DNA from: Paenibacillus sp. PL91
GTDB taxonomy: Bacteria; Bacillota; Bacilli; Paenibacillales; Paenibacillaceae
DNA length: 64,000 nt
Assembly (NCBI RefSeq): GCF_012935325.2
Contig: NZ_JABBYG020000008.1
Span: forward strand, 62,001 to 126,000
Direction: 5' to 3'
Below the pieces are notes generated by a model, which was given only the letters and a program-made list of their open reading frames with translations, had not been told where the DNA came from and did not search any database. The translations under genes were made by a program, and so were the position numbers. This document shows, one piece after another, positions 40,621-49,779 of this stretch (position 1 is its first letter; each line of letters begins with the position of its first letter).

Positions 40621-41703
40621 CTAGACGTTAACGGCAGTAGCTTCGACCATCCAGCCGAATGGATCAGCCAGCTTGCCCATTTGAATGCCGGTCAGCGTAT
40701 CGTAGAGCTTCTTCGATAGCTCGCCTGTTTGCCCTTCGTTGATAACCAGAACGTCATCCTGCCAATTCAGTTCGCCGATTGGGGAGATAACGGCCGCGGT
40801 TCCCGTTCCGAATGCTTCTTCCAGCGCACCGCTTCGGCCAGCCTCATACAGCTCTTGAATCGTAATCTGACGCTCGACAACCTCGATATTCCAATGGCGG
40901 AGCATTTGAATAATCGAATTGCGCGTAATCCCGTCCAAAATGCTGCCAGTGAGCGCTGGGGTGTAAACGACGCCGTTCATTTTGAAGAAGACGTTCATGC
41001 TGCCGACTTCCTCGATATATTTGCGGTGTACGCCATCGAGCCATAGCACCTGGGAATAGCCTTTCAACGTAGCCAGCTCCTGCGCTTTCAAACCAGCAGC
41101 ATAATTGCCTGCAGTCTTCGCCTCGCCTACGCCGCCCTTAACGGAACGGACGTATTCCGACTCCACGAAAATTTTAACCGGGTTCACGCCCTCGGTATAA
41201 TAAGCGCCTACCGGCGACATGATGATGATAAATTTATAGTGCGTGGACGGCGCTACTCCAAGCTGCGCTTGTGTAGCGATAACGAACGGACGAATGTACA
41301 GCGACGTGCTTGGCGCATTCGGAATCCAGTCCTTATCAACGGTAATAAGCTGCTTCAAAGCTTCAATCGCGGTATCCACATCAAGCTCGGGAACACTGAG
41401 ACGCTCGTTGGAGCGGTTCATTCGTTGTATGTTTTTTTGAGGTCTGAACAGCAGCACGCGGCCGTCGTCGGTTTTGTACGCTTTCAAGCCTTCAAAGATC
41501 GTTTGTCCATAATGAAATACTTTTGCTGCCGGGTCTAATACGATCGGTTGGTAAGGCAGAATGCGCGGCTTATGCCAGCCGCTGTCCGTCGAATAATCCA
41601 TAATAAACATATGATCCGTAAAATGGTTGCCGAATCCGAGCTGATCCACAGCTGGTTGTTGTTTCTTGTTTTTGGTTAATTCGATATCCAATGATTGAAG
41701 CAA
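40621..41703 (-). CDS. ilvE: Branched-chain amino acid aminotransferase
   Basis: Transfers the amino group between glutamate and the keto acids of Val, Leu and Ile. A 360-residue group II BCAT, full length. The PLP lysine is residue 196 in GEAKTAGNYAAGLKAQ; other blocks are FHYGQTIFEGLKAYK, SLYIRPFVIAT and EEAFGTGTAAVISPIG. The start is TTG at 41703 (minus) after GAGATGGGG. It is divergent from a LysR-type regulator 118 bp away, which may control it. No T-box is seen upstream. Confidence 0.95.
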   Translation of the reverse strand: MLQSLDIELTKNKKQQPAVDQLGFGNHFTDHMFIMDYSTDSGWHKPRILPYQPIVLDPAAKVFHYGQTIFEGLKAYKTDDGRVLLFRPQKNIQRMNRSNERLSVPELDVDTAIEALKQLITVDKDWIPNAPSTSLYIRPFVIATQAQLGVAPSTHYKFIIIMSPVGAYYTEGVNPVKIFVESEYVRSVKGGVGEAKTAGNYAAGLKAQELATLKGYSQVLWLDGVHRKYIEEVGSMNVFFKMNGVVYTPALTGSILDGITRNSIIQMLRHWNIEVVERQITIQELYEAGRSGALEEAFGTGTAAVISPIGELNWQDDVLVINEGQTGELSKKLYDTLTGIQMGKLADPFGWMVEATAVNV

Positions 41704-41752
41704 TTACCCCATCTCCCTTATTGATCATTAATTGAATGCTAACACTTCATGC

Positions 41753-41803
41753 GATATATTTAAAATATCTATTTTATTGAATGTCCATACTTTAAAGGTA
41801 TGG
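41753..41803. promoter_or_regulatory. Candidate LysR-type operators between ilvE and the LysR gene
   Basis: GATATATTTAAAATATC (41753-41769) is a near-palindrome, and CCATAC-TTTAAAG-GTATGG (41785-41803) is a perfect inverted repeat 18 bp before the regulator start. LysR proteins usually bind such paired sites in divergent promoters. Confidence 0.5.
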
Positions 41804-41821
41804 GTGAATGGAGTGATCGCA

Positions 41822-42718
41822 ATGGACATGCGTCAACTGAAGTACTTCTTAACTATAGCACAAGAAGGACAGGTTACGCGCGCAGCTAAACTGTTAAATA
41901 TGGAGCAGCCGCCCCTTAGCAGGCAATTGAAGCTAATGGAGGAGGAGCTGGGCGTTAAGCTCTTTGAGCGCAATGGCAAAGGGCTTATCCTCACGGACTC
42001 GGGAGAGCTGCTCAAGCAGAAGGCTGAATCGCTGCTGCTTCAATTCGATGAATCCCTCAGGGAAGTAAAGGGGATGGAGGAGGGCATTCGCGGCGTCCTG
42101 TCGATCGGATCGGTTGTATCCTGTATTTCCTTATTGCCAAAGCGGATTGAGCAGTTTAGAGACAGGTACCCCCAGGTTACGTTTAAAATATCGGAGGGAG
42201 ACCACTTCTACTTAGGCGAGCAGCTGGAGAAGCGGGCCATCGATTTGGTTGTCGCCAGGCTGCCGTTTGAGGCGCAAAAGCATCCGCAGCAATATACGAT
42301 TTTAACGCTGCCATCCGATCCGTTTGTTGCTGTCATTCCCAGCTCATGGACAGCCTATTCGAGCAAGGAATCGCTATGCATGAAGGAGCTCGCCCACTTT
42401 CCGTTTCTTACCTTGAAGACGGACAAGACGACGCGGATGCATGAGCAGGTCGTAAATGAATGCAAGAGGCACGGATTCGAGCCTAATATTATATGCGAAT
42501 GCTCCAGCGTTGCGATTATTATGTCGCTAATTGCAGGTGGGATCGGCGCGACCGTGTTCCCGAAGTCGGTCATGTCTTCATTTCCAACTAATGTCGTCAA
42601 AATGCTCCGTATCGAGGACGCGGATTTCCAATCCGAAGTCGGTATCCTATGGCTGAAAGACCATTATTTGCCTAAGCGCGCACAGCTATTTATTGAGAGC
42701 TTTCGCTCGGAAATGTGA
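41822..42718 (+). CDS. LysR family transcriptional regulator
   Basis: A 298-residue regulator of standard length. N-terminal helix-turn-helix: MRQLKYFLTIAQEGQVTRAA, MEQPPLSRQLKLMEEELGVK, LFERNGKGLILTDSGE. The rest is a periplasmic-binding-like effector domain (GVLSIGSVVSCISLLPKRIE). I use the ATG at 41822 behind GGAG; an in-frame ATG at 41732 runs through the intergenic palindromes. It is divergent from ilvE and 15 bp before the UDP-sugar pyrophosphorylase gene, with which it may be co-transcribed. Confidence 0.92.
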   Translation: MDMRQLKYFLTIAQEGQVTRAAKLLNMEQPPLSRQLKLMEEELGVKLFERNGKGLILTDSGELLKQKAESLLLQFDESLREVKGMEEGIRGVLSIGSVVSCISLLPKRIEQFRDRYPQVTFKISEGDHFYLGEQLEKRAIDLVVARLPFEAQKHPQQYTILTLPSDPFVAVIPSSWTAYSSKESLCMKELAHFPFLTLKTDKTTRMHEQVVNECKRHGFEPNIICECSSVAIIMSLIAGGIGATVFPKSVMSSFPTNVVKMLRIEDADFQSEVGILWLKDHYLPKRAQLFIESFRSEM

Positions 42719-42733
42719 AGAAGGAGGAAGTAA

Positions 42734-44092
42734 ATGGAAACCAGCATTCGACTGGCCGAAGCGAAGCTTCGCGCCTATAAGCAGGAGCATGTCCTAAAGA
42801 TGCTTAAGGATTTGCCCAAACCGGCACAGCAGAAGCTTATTAAACAAATAGACCGAATCGATTTCGAGCGGCTGTTCAAAGCGCTGGACGAGCATAACCA
42901 GTCCAAGAAGCCTGATATAGCTAGCGTAACGCCGATCCCGTATGAGGATTGGGACTGCTATGAAGAGCAGGAGAAGCATGCTTTTACTGAGATCGGCTGG
43001 GAGCTTCTGCGAAAAGGAAAAATTGGTGCCATCGTCGTCGCGGGGGGCCAAGGCAGCAGATTAGGCCACGAGGGGCCTAAAGGCACGCTTGATATATGCC
43101 TGCCATCCGGCAAATCCTTATTTCAGCTTCAAGCAGAACGGCTGCTCAATCTATCTGGCAGTGCCGGCAGGCTCATCCCGTGGTATATCATGACAAGCCC
43201 AGACAATCATGATGCAACCGTATCCTTTTTTCAAAAGCATCAGTACTTCGGCTATTCGGCATTAGACTGCTTTTTCTTCCAGCAAAATACGCTGCCTGCG
43301 CTTGATCTTGAAGGCAAGCTGTTGTTAACGGCAGATGGCGCCATTAAGGAAGTGCCGAGCGGTCACGGGGAATGCTTCGCTTCCTTAAAGCGGTCCGGCG
43401 CAATCGCCGACATGAAGCAAAGGGGCTTAAGCTGGCTATTTTACTACAACGTAGATAATGCGCTTATTAAAGTGGCTGACCCTGCTTTTATCGGCGTAGC
43501 CGCCTCGCATAACCATCCCATTGCGACGAAGGTGATCGAGAAGTCGGATGCTGGCGAGAAGATCGGTATCGTCTGCTTAAATCACGGACGTCCGGCTGTT
43601 TTGGAATATAACGAAATTCCAGATCATATAAACGAAGCGAGAACGAACGATGGACGGCTGTTTTATAGCTTAGGCCATATTTCGATTCATTTATTTAAAC
43701 TAGCTTTCATTGAAGAGTATGCAGATGCAGATGTTCCTTTGCATATAGCCTCCAAAAAGCTGGATTATTTAGGAAATAAGGTCATGCGTGATGTGCCGAA
43801 TGCGTATAAGCTGGAACGGTTTATTTTTGATTTTTTTCCGTATGCGGATCAATTGACCGTGCTCAGAGCAAGCCGTGAAGACGAATTTGCTCCCGTAAAA
43901 AACAAGGCTGGAGACGATAGTCCGCATAGCGCGCGCCAACTCGTGCTCGCACAGCATATGCGATGGCTACATGCTGCGGGCATACGGCTGGACATGCTGA
44001 AGCAACGAGAAATAGAGATTTCACCTTTGCTTTCGTATAGCGGCGAAGGGCTGAATATAGAAGTGCTTAATAACCCTTCATCGAACATCTAG
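42734..44092 (+). CDS. UDPGP-type nucleotidyltransferase (UDP-N-acetylhexosamine pyrophosphorylase-like)
   Basis: A 452-residue soluble enzyme of the eukaryotic-type UAP1/AGX family, not the bacterial GlmU type. The nucleotide motif is IVVAGGQGSRLGHEGPKGTL (about 100-119), followed by SLFQLQAERLL, IMTSPDNHDATVSFF, GHGECFASLKRSG and LFYYNVDNALIKVADP. It should make a UDP-sugar from UTP and a sugar 1-phosphate; which sugar is not resolved. Members occur in some Firmicutes, where role and origin are less clear than in eukaryotes. RBS AAGGAGGAAG. Confidence 0.88.
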   Translation: METSIRLAEAKLRAYKQEHVLKMLKDLPKPAQQKLIKQIDRIDFERLFKALDEHNQSKKPDIASVTPIPYEDWDCYEEQEKHAFTEIGWELLRKGKIGAIVVAGGQGSRLGHEGPKGTLDICLPSGKSLFQLQAERLLNLSGSAGRLIPWYIMTSPDNHDATVSFFQKHQYFGYSALDCFFFQQNTLPALDLEGKLLLTADGAIKEVPSGHGECFASLKRSGAIADMKQRGLSWLFYYNVDNALIKVADPAFIGVAASHNHPIATKVIEKSDAGEKIGIVCLNHGRPAVLEYNEIPDHINEARTNDGRLFYSLGHISIHLFKLAFIEEYADADVPLHIASKKLDYLGNKVMRDVPNAYKLERFIFDFFPYADQLTVLRASREDEFAPVKNKAGDDSPHSARQLVLAQHMRWLHAAGIRLDMLKQREIEISPLLSYSGEGLNIEVLNNPSSNI

Positions 44093-44099
44093 TTGAGCT

Positions 44100-44309
44100 T
44101 TACTGAGGCTGACCCTGCTTCATGCTAGGCTGAAGCCGATCTGCAATATACATACATAGAAGTATCGGGAATAACGTAATGGCATTCACAATTAAAAACC
44201 CCCATGTTTTGACCGCTATTAATTGATACCAATAGTAGTCTGACAAAAAAACGTATACGACAACCAGCCAAATACCCGAAATAATAGATGCGATTATATA
44301 AGCTTTCAA
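44100..44309 (-). CDS. Small two-helix membrane protein divergent from the ger operon
   Basis: A 69-residue protein with two membrane segments (YIIASIISGIWLVVVYVFL and TWGFLIVNAITLFPILLCMY) and a basic/polar tail. Its TTG start at 44309 (minus) is preceded by AGGAGG 12 bp away. It is transcribed away from the germinant receptor genes with a 109-bp gap. Small two-helix proteins (for instance D-subunit-like ones) are known to accompany germinant receptors; that link is inference here. Confidence 0.6.
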   Translation of the reverse strand: MKAYIIASIISGIWLVVVYVFLSDYYWYQLIAVKTWGFLIVNAITLFPILLCMYIADRLQPSMKQGQPQ

Positions 44310-44418
44310 GTCGGAATATCACCTCCTGAGCTATTGTTCCTTGCCTGCTATTGGTTTATGCCATGCATAGATTGCCAATTGCTGCGCATAATGAATGGAT
44401 CGGTAAAGGAGGTTCGTT

Positions 44419-45513
44419 ATGGAACGCCGTATCACGATTAGCAATTTTCAAATGATGTCCTTAATCGTCATTTCTACGATCGGAACCTCAAGCCTGTACG
44501 CTCCCGCTACCTTTGCCCATTATGCGGAACGAAACTCCTGGTACTTAGTAGTGACGGGGGGAATAATGGGACTTTTAAATTTATTCATTTTCTTGAAATT
44601 AAATCAGCTTTACCCGAATAAAAATCTCATCTCTATCTGTACGCACCTGCTAGGCCCTTGGCTTGGAAAGGGTCTGGCATTTTTATTCATTTTCTTCTTC
44701 TTAGATTTATCGTCGTGGATTTTACGCGAATTTGCCCAGTTCTTTATTATTGCGTTAAATCCTGTCATTCCACAGTTCTGGTATTTGGCTGCTGGCGCCA
44801 TCATGTGCGCATATGCGGTTTATCATGGCCTAGAAGTATTTGCACGCGTATCGGAAATCATATTGTTTGTTACGGTAACTACTTTTTTGGCTATCTATCT
44901 GTTGCTGATCAATCAATATCACCCTGAATATCTGCTTCCCGTATTAGAAGACGGTCTCATTCAGCCTTTGAAAGGGCTCATGCTCTCCATGTCTTGGTTT
45001 GGGGATTTGATGTTTATTTCGATGATGATTCAGCATGTTCGGAAGACGAAGCACACGACTGCATATGCAATGGGCGCAGTTGGCATAACCTTCTTGCTGC
45101 TGTTGATGTCTGTTCTCTCCTGTACGATGCTGTTTGGCGGTCAAACGACGGCCAGCTTTACCTATCCAAGCATAAGTCTCATTCAAAATATAAAGCTGTT
45201 CCGCAATATTGAACGCTTTGATGCCGCTCTCATAGTCGTTTGGGTGATGAGCTCATTTATCAAAATTACCGTATACTTTTGGTCTGCGCTTCACGGCCTT
45301 TCACATTTGCTGCGGCTCCGCCAGCCTAGGTGGTTCATTATTCCGATGGCTATCGGTTTTGTCATCATCTCCCGGTTCAAGGTATGGGGGCTAATCGAAC
45401 TATCTGCTTTCTATGATGATCATGCTTGGTATTTTGTTTTATTCCAGTTGTTCATTCCAGCTGGGCTGCTGTTCATCGCATGGATTAAAGAGAATATGGC
45501 TAAAAGCAGGTGA
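44419..45513 (+). CDS. Spore germinant receptor B subunit (GerAB/GerKB family permease)
   Basis: A 364-residue, ~10-segment protein of the APC-superfamily endospore germination permeases. ISNFQMMSLIVISTIGTSSL at the N-terminus and the LPVLEDGLIQPLKGLMLSMS segment are typical. The B subunit binds the germinant (amino acid or sugar) in the spore inner membrane. It is first in a B-A-C operon; many receptors are ordered A-B-C or A-C-B. RBS AAAGGAGG. Confidence 0.92.
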   Translation: MERRITISNFQMMSLIVISTIGTSSLYAPATFAHYAERNSWYLVVTGGIMGLLNLFIFLKLNQLYPNKNLISICTHLLGPWLGKGLAFLFIFFFLDLSSWILREFAQFFIIALNPVIPQFWYLAAGAIMCAYAVYHGLEVFARVSEIILFVTVTTFLAIYLLLINQYHPEYLLPVLEDGLIQPLKGLMLSMSWFGDLMFISMMIQHVRKTKHTTAYAMGAVGITFLLLLMSVLSCTMLFGGQTTASFTYPSISLIQNIKLFRNIERFDAALIVVWVMSSFIKITVYFWSALHGLSHLLRLRQPRWFIIPMAIGFVIISRFKVWGLIELSAFYDDHAWYFVLFQLFIPAGLLFIAWIKENMAKSR

Positions 45514-45518
45514 ATGCT

Positions 45519-46958
45519 ATGGAGACGAGCAAAACAAAGCTCTCGGGCAATGTATCCGACAACAAGCGATTGCTTCAGGAATACATGCAATTTACGGATG
45601 ATCTGGTTATGGTTCATTCTGACTTCGACCAAAGCAAATCCGTAACGGTGTGTTATCTATCTGGAATGACCGATACGAGAAAGCTTGATCTTATGCTTGT
45701 TCAATATAAAGAAGACAAAAATTTGCTGGCTGCTTTCCGTTTAGATGAAAAAGTAACGACGATCGAGGATGCAGCGGACTGCCTTGCGTCAGGCATGTCG
45801 GTGCTGCTTTTTGATACAGATGAATATGGAGTAGCCATCGACACGCTTGGCGTTCAGCTGCGAAGTGTAGATGAACCGGTCACCGAAGCGGTAGTGAAAG
45901 GAGCAAGAAGCGGATTTACGGAATCCTTATCCAACAATCTTGCCTTGGTCCGTTATCATTTTTCTGCGCCCAGCTTAAAGGTTGAATATCGCAAGGTAGG
46001 CCGCTTAAGCAAAACGAACATCATTATTCTCTCTGTAGGCGGAATTACGAATCCGGACATTTTGCAGGAGGTTCATCTCAGAATCAGTGAAATACCCGCT
46101 GATGTCATACTTGAGGGCAACTATATAGAGGAATGGATTACCGACGACCGCGGTTCATTATTTCCGTTAATTGAGTCGACGGAGAGGCCGGATCGGGTAA
46201 TCGGCGCGCTGCTTGACGGAAGAATAGCGGTCCTTGTGCAAGGAACGCCTTTTGTACTGCTGCTGCCATTCGTTTTTTTACAAGGGTTTCAAGTGAGCGA
46301 GGACTACGCTTGGAATTACTATATCGGTTCTGTCATGCGCTTAATTCGTTTCTTTAGCGGAATGCTTGGGCTGCTGCTTCCAGCTTTTTATGTGGCTACG
46401 GTTACGTTTCATCATGAGCTGGTTCCGACGACCCTGCTTCAAAGCATAGCATCGGCGAAAGAGCCGGTTCCTTTCCCGGCCGTGATGGAAAGCTTCATGA
46501 TGATGATTGCTTTCGAAATTATGCGCGAAGCGGGCATTCGCATGCCCAAGCAGGTCGGACAAGCCGTCAGCATTGTAGGGGCACTCATATTGGGACAAGC
46601 AGCCGTAGCAGCCGGAATCGTCTCGCCGATTATGGTTATCGTCGCAGCCTTAACGGGCATTTGCACGTTTACGCTGCCACCTACCGCGATTAACTACGTC
46701 ATTCGCATGCTTCAGTTCGGAATGACGGTGCTTGCTTCCCTGCTTGGTTATGTCGGAATTATGGTAGGGATCATTATGCTATTGACGTATCTCGCTTCAC
46801 TTCGCTCCTTTGGTGTTCCGTACCTAGGGCCAGCTGCGCCATTTCGTTTCGATGAGTTGACGGATGTTATTGTGCGCCGTCCCCACACGATGAACAATAA
46901 ACGGCCCAGCCTGTTTCGGTCAATCCATAACAGGCGGTTCTCTGGTAAATCGCGATGA
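45519..46958 (+). CDS. Spore germinant receptor A subunit (GerAA/GerKA family)
   Basis: A 479-residue protein: a cytosolic N-terminal two thirds (TRKLDLMLVQYKEDKNLLAA, GVQLRSVDEPVTEAVVKGAR, GFTESLSNNLALVRYHF) and about five membrane segments in the C-terminal third. All conserved GerA-family blocks are present. A subunits oligomerise into the receptor's ion channel. The start is the ATG at 45519 with AGGTGA before it; an in-frame GTG at 45510 overlaps the previous stop. It ends in a 4-bp overlap with the C-subunit gene. Confidence 0.93.
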   Translation: METSKTKLSGNVSDNKRLLQEYMQFTDDLVMVHSDFDQSKSVTVCYLSGMTDTRKLDLMLVQYKEDKNLLAAFRLDEKVTTIEDAADCLASGMSVLLFDTDEYGVAIDTLGVQLRSVDEPVTEAVVKGARSGFTESLSNNLALVRYHFSAPSLKVEYRKVGRLSKTNIIILSVGGITNPDILQEVHLRISEIPADVILEGNYIEEWITDDRGSLFPLIESTERPDRVIGALLDGRIAVLVQGTPFVLLLPFVFLQGFQVSEDYAWNYYIGSVMRLIRFFSGMLGLLLPAFYVATVTFHHELVPTTLLQSIASAKEPVPFPAVMESFMMMIAFEIMREAGIRMPKQVGQAVSIVGALILGQAAVAAGIVSPIMVIVAALTGICTFTLPPTAINYVIRMLQFGMTVLASLLGYVGIMVGIIMLLTYLASLRSFGVPYLGPAAPFRFDELTDVIVRRPHTMNNKRPSLFRSIHNRRFSGKSR

Positions 46959-48094
46959 GTGCAACAAAATGGCTGGCTGCTGCGATGATTGGCGCTTGCT
47001 TCATCATGACCGGATGCAAAGGAAGCATGGAGCTGAATGAGCTCCATATTGTCCATACTGTTGCCATGGATAAGGGGAAGAATGGAAATATTAGATTAAC
47101 AGCAGAGATCGCCAAGCTGACGACTGGCGGACAGCAGCCGAGAGGGATGCAGGAGAAAACGTTCTTTCTAACCTCTGAAGGCAGAAGCTTGTTCGAGGCA
47201 GCACGCCTCATGAGAGCGAAATCAGACCGCACGCTTCTTTGGGGGCATACATCGGCGATCATATTTAGTGCCGACCTCGCCAGGCAAGGCATAGATAAGC
47301 AGTTTGAGGATATGCGGCGGTTAAGGCAATTCCGCAATTCCACGTTGATATATGCAATAGAAGGCAAAGCCGACGAAGTGTTGAAAGTGTCTATGCCGAA
47401 CGTTACTATTTCCTCACAGGCGCTAAGGGGGTTGTCCGAGGGAGGAGAAGCGACGGCTTTAACCCACCCGACGACGCTTCTTGACGTTTATCAGGGGTTG
47501 ATTAACCGTTATAAAGACATCAACATACCGGCTATAGAGATTGCAAAGGATCAGGTCGACAAGAAGCTGAAGCTGCTTCAGACGAAGGGGCTTTTTGCTT
47601 TTAGAGGAGCACGCCTTGTCGGCTTTATGCATGCGCCGGAAACGAAGGGCTACCTTCGTGCTTCTGGCCTTTTGACCGGTTCGAGTGAAGCGATAGCTTG
47701 CGGGCCTAAGCAGGCGCTTGTCTTCGAGAACATTAACAGCCGCAGCGCAATTCAAGCGAAAGCCAATGCGCAGCTCAAACCGGAAATAACTATAAATGTC
47801 TATGCGGATTTGAATTTAACGGGTGTACAATGCGCGGATATGAAGGTTGATACTGAAGCAATAGTAGGCTGGGAGAAAGAGCTCAATCAAAATATCGCCA
47901 ATGAAATCAATCGCTTCATCCAATTTTCCAAGAAAAATAAAGTTGATTTGCTTGGGGTAGGGGAAATGATACATCGCAAGCAGCCTAAATTTTGGATAAA
48001 AATGAAAGGGGATTGGGAAAATATTTATCCACAAGCTAAGTTTGTCATCGAAGTGCACACCAGAATCGACCATACGAATTTTACTATGGGATGA
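46955..48094 (+). CDS. Spore germinant receptor C subunit lipoprotein (GerAC/GerKC family)
   Basis: A 379-residue lipoprotein. Signal MSATKWLAAAMIGACFIMTG ends in the lipobox MTGC (Cys 21), followed by ELNELHIVHTVAMDKG, the standard start of Ger(x)C proteins, and a three-domain body ending FVIEVHTRIDHT. The C subunit is anchored to the outer face of the spore inner membrane and needs lipid modification to function. The start overlaps the A-subunit stop by four bases (ATGA). It is last in the operon. Confidence 0.92.
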   Translation: MSATKWLAAAMIGACFIMTGCKGSMELNELHIVHTVAMDKGKNGNIRLTAEIAKLTTGGQQPRGMQEKTFFLTSEGRSLFEAARLMRAKSDRTLLWGHTSAIIFSADLARQGIDKQFEDMRRLRQFRNSTLIYAIEGKADEVLKVSMPNVTISSQALRGLSEGGEATALTHPTTLLDVYQGLINRYKDINIPAIEIAKDQVDKKLKLLQTKGLFAFRGARLVGFMHAPETKGYLRASGLLTGSSEAIACGPKQALVFENINSRSAIQAKANAQLKPEITINVYADLNLTGVQCADMKVDTEAIVGWEKELNQNIANEINRFIQFSKKNKVDLLGVGEMIHRKQPKFWIKMKGDWENIYPQAKFVIEVHTRIDHTNFTMG

Positions 48095-48105
48095 CTATAG
48101 ATACG

Positions 48106-48140
48106 GAGCTGAGGCTGGGAGTCCGAACAAGGGCTTCCGG
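48106..48140 (+). terminator. Weak hairpin after the ger operon
   Basis: GAGGCTGGGAGTCC pairs imperfectly with GGGCTTCCGGCTTTC. The T-tract is poor. Confidence 0.4.
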
Positions 48141-48298
48141 CTTTCTATGTTTTATAAGTAATTATGATAGAGAACATCTATTAAATTGATTGGAAATTTG
48201 AATTTACATTCGATATGATGTATTACTATACATTAGCGTATGATGGAGATAAGTCTGGATTGGTGTCTATATAAATGAAATAGCAAGGAGACTATGCA

Positions 48299-49063
48299 GT
48301 GAGAATTTCGTTAGAGCTTGTCCCAAGAGATTCAGATGGGCTAAGAGCAGAGCTTCAATGCGTGAAGACCGAATTCCCGTCCATCAATACGATCAACATT
48401 CCCGATTTGACGAGATTTGAGCTTAGAAGCTGGGAAGCCGCAAGCCTTTCCAAAAGCTATTATCAGAATTGCATACCTCATATACGCTCTATGGATTTTG
48501 ACGCAGGAGAACCCTTTTCGTTAATTGAATATTTAGATGTGCATCATCTATCAGAAATTCTTGTTGTTACGGGAGATGCGCCAAAAAATAACAGCCAGCC
48601 GGTTTATCCGACCACCTGCATCGATTTCATTACGAAGCTGAAGCGAGAGCATCCTCATTTAAAAATCTATTCTGCCATAGATCCCTATCGGAATAGCATC
48701 CGCAAGGAATATGAATATGTGCAGCAAAAGCTGAACGCCGGGGTCGATGGCTTCTTTACGCAGCCTTTCTTCGACCTTCGTTTTATGGAGCTGTACTCCG
48801 AGATGCTTGCGGGCTCGGACATTTTTTGGGGCGTTTCTCCCGTCGTAGCGGAGTCCTCCAAGCGGTATTGGGAAACTAGAAATGATGTCGTGTTCCCTAA
48901 GGATTTTGAGCCTACGCTGGAATGGAACGTTGAATTCTCGAAAAAAGCGCTAGCTTATACGAGGCAAATGGACAGCCATATTTATTTTATGCCGATCAAA
49001 GTGGATTTGAAGGCTTATTTTGAAGGCGTATTCGGTAAAGTGCTGACGAATAGCCTCAAATAG
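48299..49063 (+). CDS. Methylenetetrahydrofolate reductase-like protein
   Basis: A 254-residue TIM-barrel protein, shorter than usual MetF (~290). ISLELVPRDSDGL matches the MetF start with its catalytic Glu, ILVVTGDAPKN the flavin/folate-binding GD motif, and QQKLNAGVDGFFTQPFFDL the late conserved block. MTHFR reduces methylene-THF to methyl-THF for methionine synthesis. Divergence from metF is clear, so the substrate could differ. GTG start at 48299 after AAGGAG. Single-gene unit. Confidence 0.75.
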   Translation: MRISLELVPRDSDGLRAELQCVKTEFPSINTINIPDLTRFELRSWEAASLSKSYYQNCIPHIRSMDFDAGEPFSLIEYLDVHHLSEILVVTGDAPKNNSQPVYPTTCIDFITKLKREHPHLKIYSAIDPYRNSIRKEYEYVQQKLNAGVDGFFTQPFFDLRFMELYSEMLAGSDIFWGVSPVVAESSKRYWETRNDVVFPKDFEPTLEWNVEFSKKALAYTRQMDSHIYFMPIKVDLKAYFEGVFGKVLTNSLK

Positions 49064-49102
49064 GCTCTTATTTCATTGATAACAAAGGTGGTAATTTGAA
49101 GC

Positions 49103-49759
49103 ATGGCTAAGGGCAAATATTATGTCGTTTGGGTAGGTAAAAAAACGGGTGTGTTCGCAACTTGGCCCGAATGCCAAGCGCAGGTTAGCGGCGTGCAGGA
49201 TGCGAAGTTTAAAGCTTTCGAGAGCAAGCCGCTCGCTGAAGCAGCTTTCAAGGACGGCTGGCGCAACCATTGGGGACAAGGGAAAAGCTCGGCAGCAGCC
49301 GCCAAGACAAGTACAAGCGTCAAGCAGCCGGTGCTGTTTGGCGAGGAAGCTTCAATCGATTATGACAGCATATCCGTTGACGTGGGCACTAGAGGCAATC
49401 CCGGACCTGTTGAATACAAGGGTGTAGACACGCAGACCGGAGAAATTTTGTTTTATGTCGGCCCGATCGCTAACGGAACGAATAACTTGGGCGAGTTTAT
49501 TGCGATCGTCCATGCCCTTTCGTACTTGAAGGAGAAGGGGAGCGGGAAAACAGTTTACAGCGATTCGAAAACGGCGCTCAGCTGGCTTCGCAATAAGAAG
49601 GTAGCCTCGACTTTAAAGCGGGATGCTTCCACCGCAAAAATTTGGGAGCTGACGGACGAGGCGGTGAAGTGGCTTCAAACTCATACCTATTCCAATAAGG
49701 TATTGAAATGGAATACCGAGGAATGGGGCGAAATTAAAGCCGACTTCGGACGAAAATAA
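49103..49759 (+). CDS. rnhA: Ribonuclease H with viroplasmin-like N-terminal domain
   Basis: A 218-residue protein. Residues 1-50 are a caulimovirus viroplasmin-type RNA/DNA-hybrid-binding domain (YYVVWVGKKTGVFATWPECQ, then KFKAFESKPLAEAAF). Residues ~80-215 are the RNase H fold (ISVDVGTRGNPGPVEYKGVD, NNLGEFIAIVHALSYLKEKG, TVYSDSKTALSWLR), with catalytic Asp, Glu and Asp in place. It removes RNA from RNA-DNA hybrids. RBS AAAGGTGG. Confidence 0.92.
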   Translation: MAKGKYYVVWVGKKTGVFATWPECQAQVSGVQDAKFKAFESKPLAEAAFKDGWRNHWGQGKSSAAAAKTSTSVKQPVLFGEEASIDYDSISVDVGTRGNPGPVEYKGVDTQTGEILFYVGPIANGTNNLGEFIAIVHALSYLKEKGSGKTVYSDSKTALSWLRNKKVASTLKRDASTAKIWELTDEAVKWLQTHTYSNKVLKWNTEEWGEIKADFGRK

Positions 49760-49779
49760 AACGGCAGGCAATAGCACAA

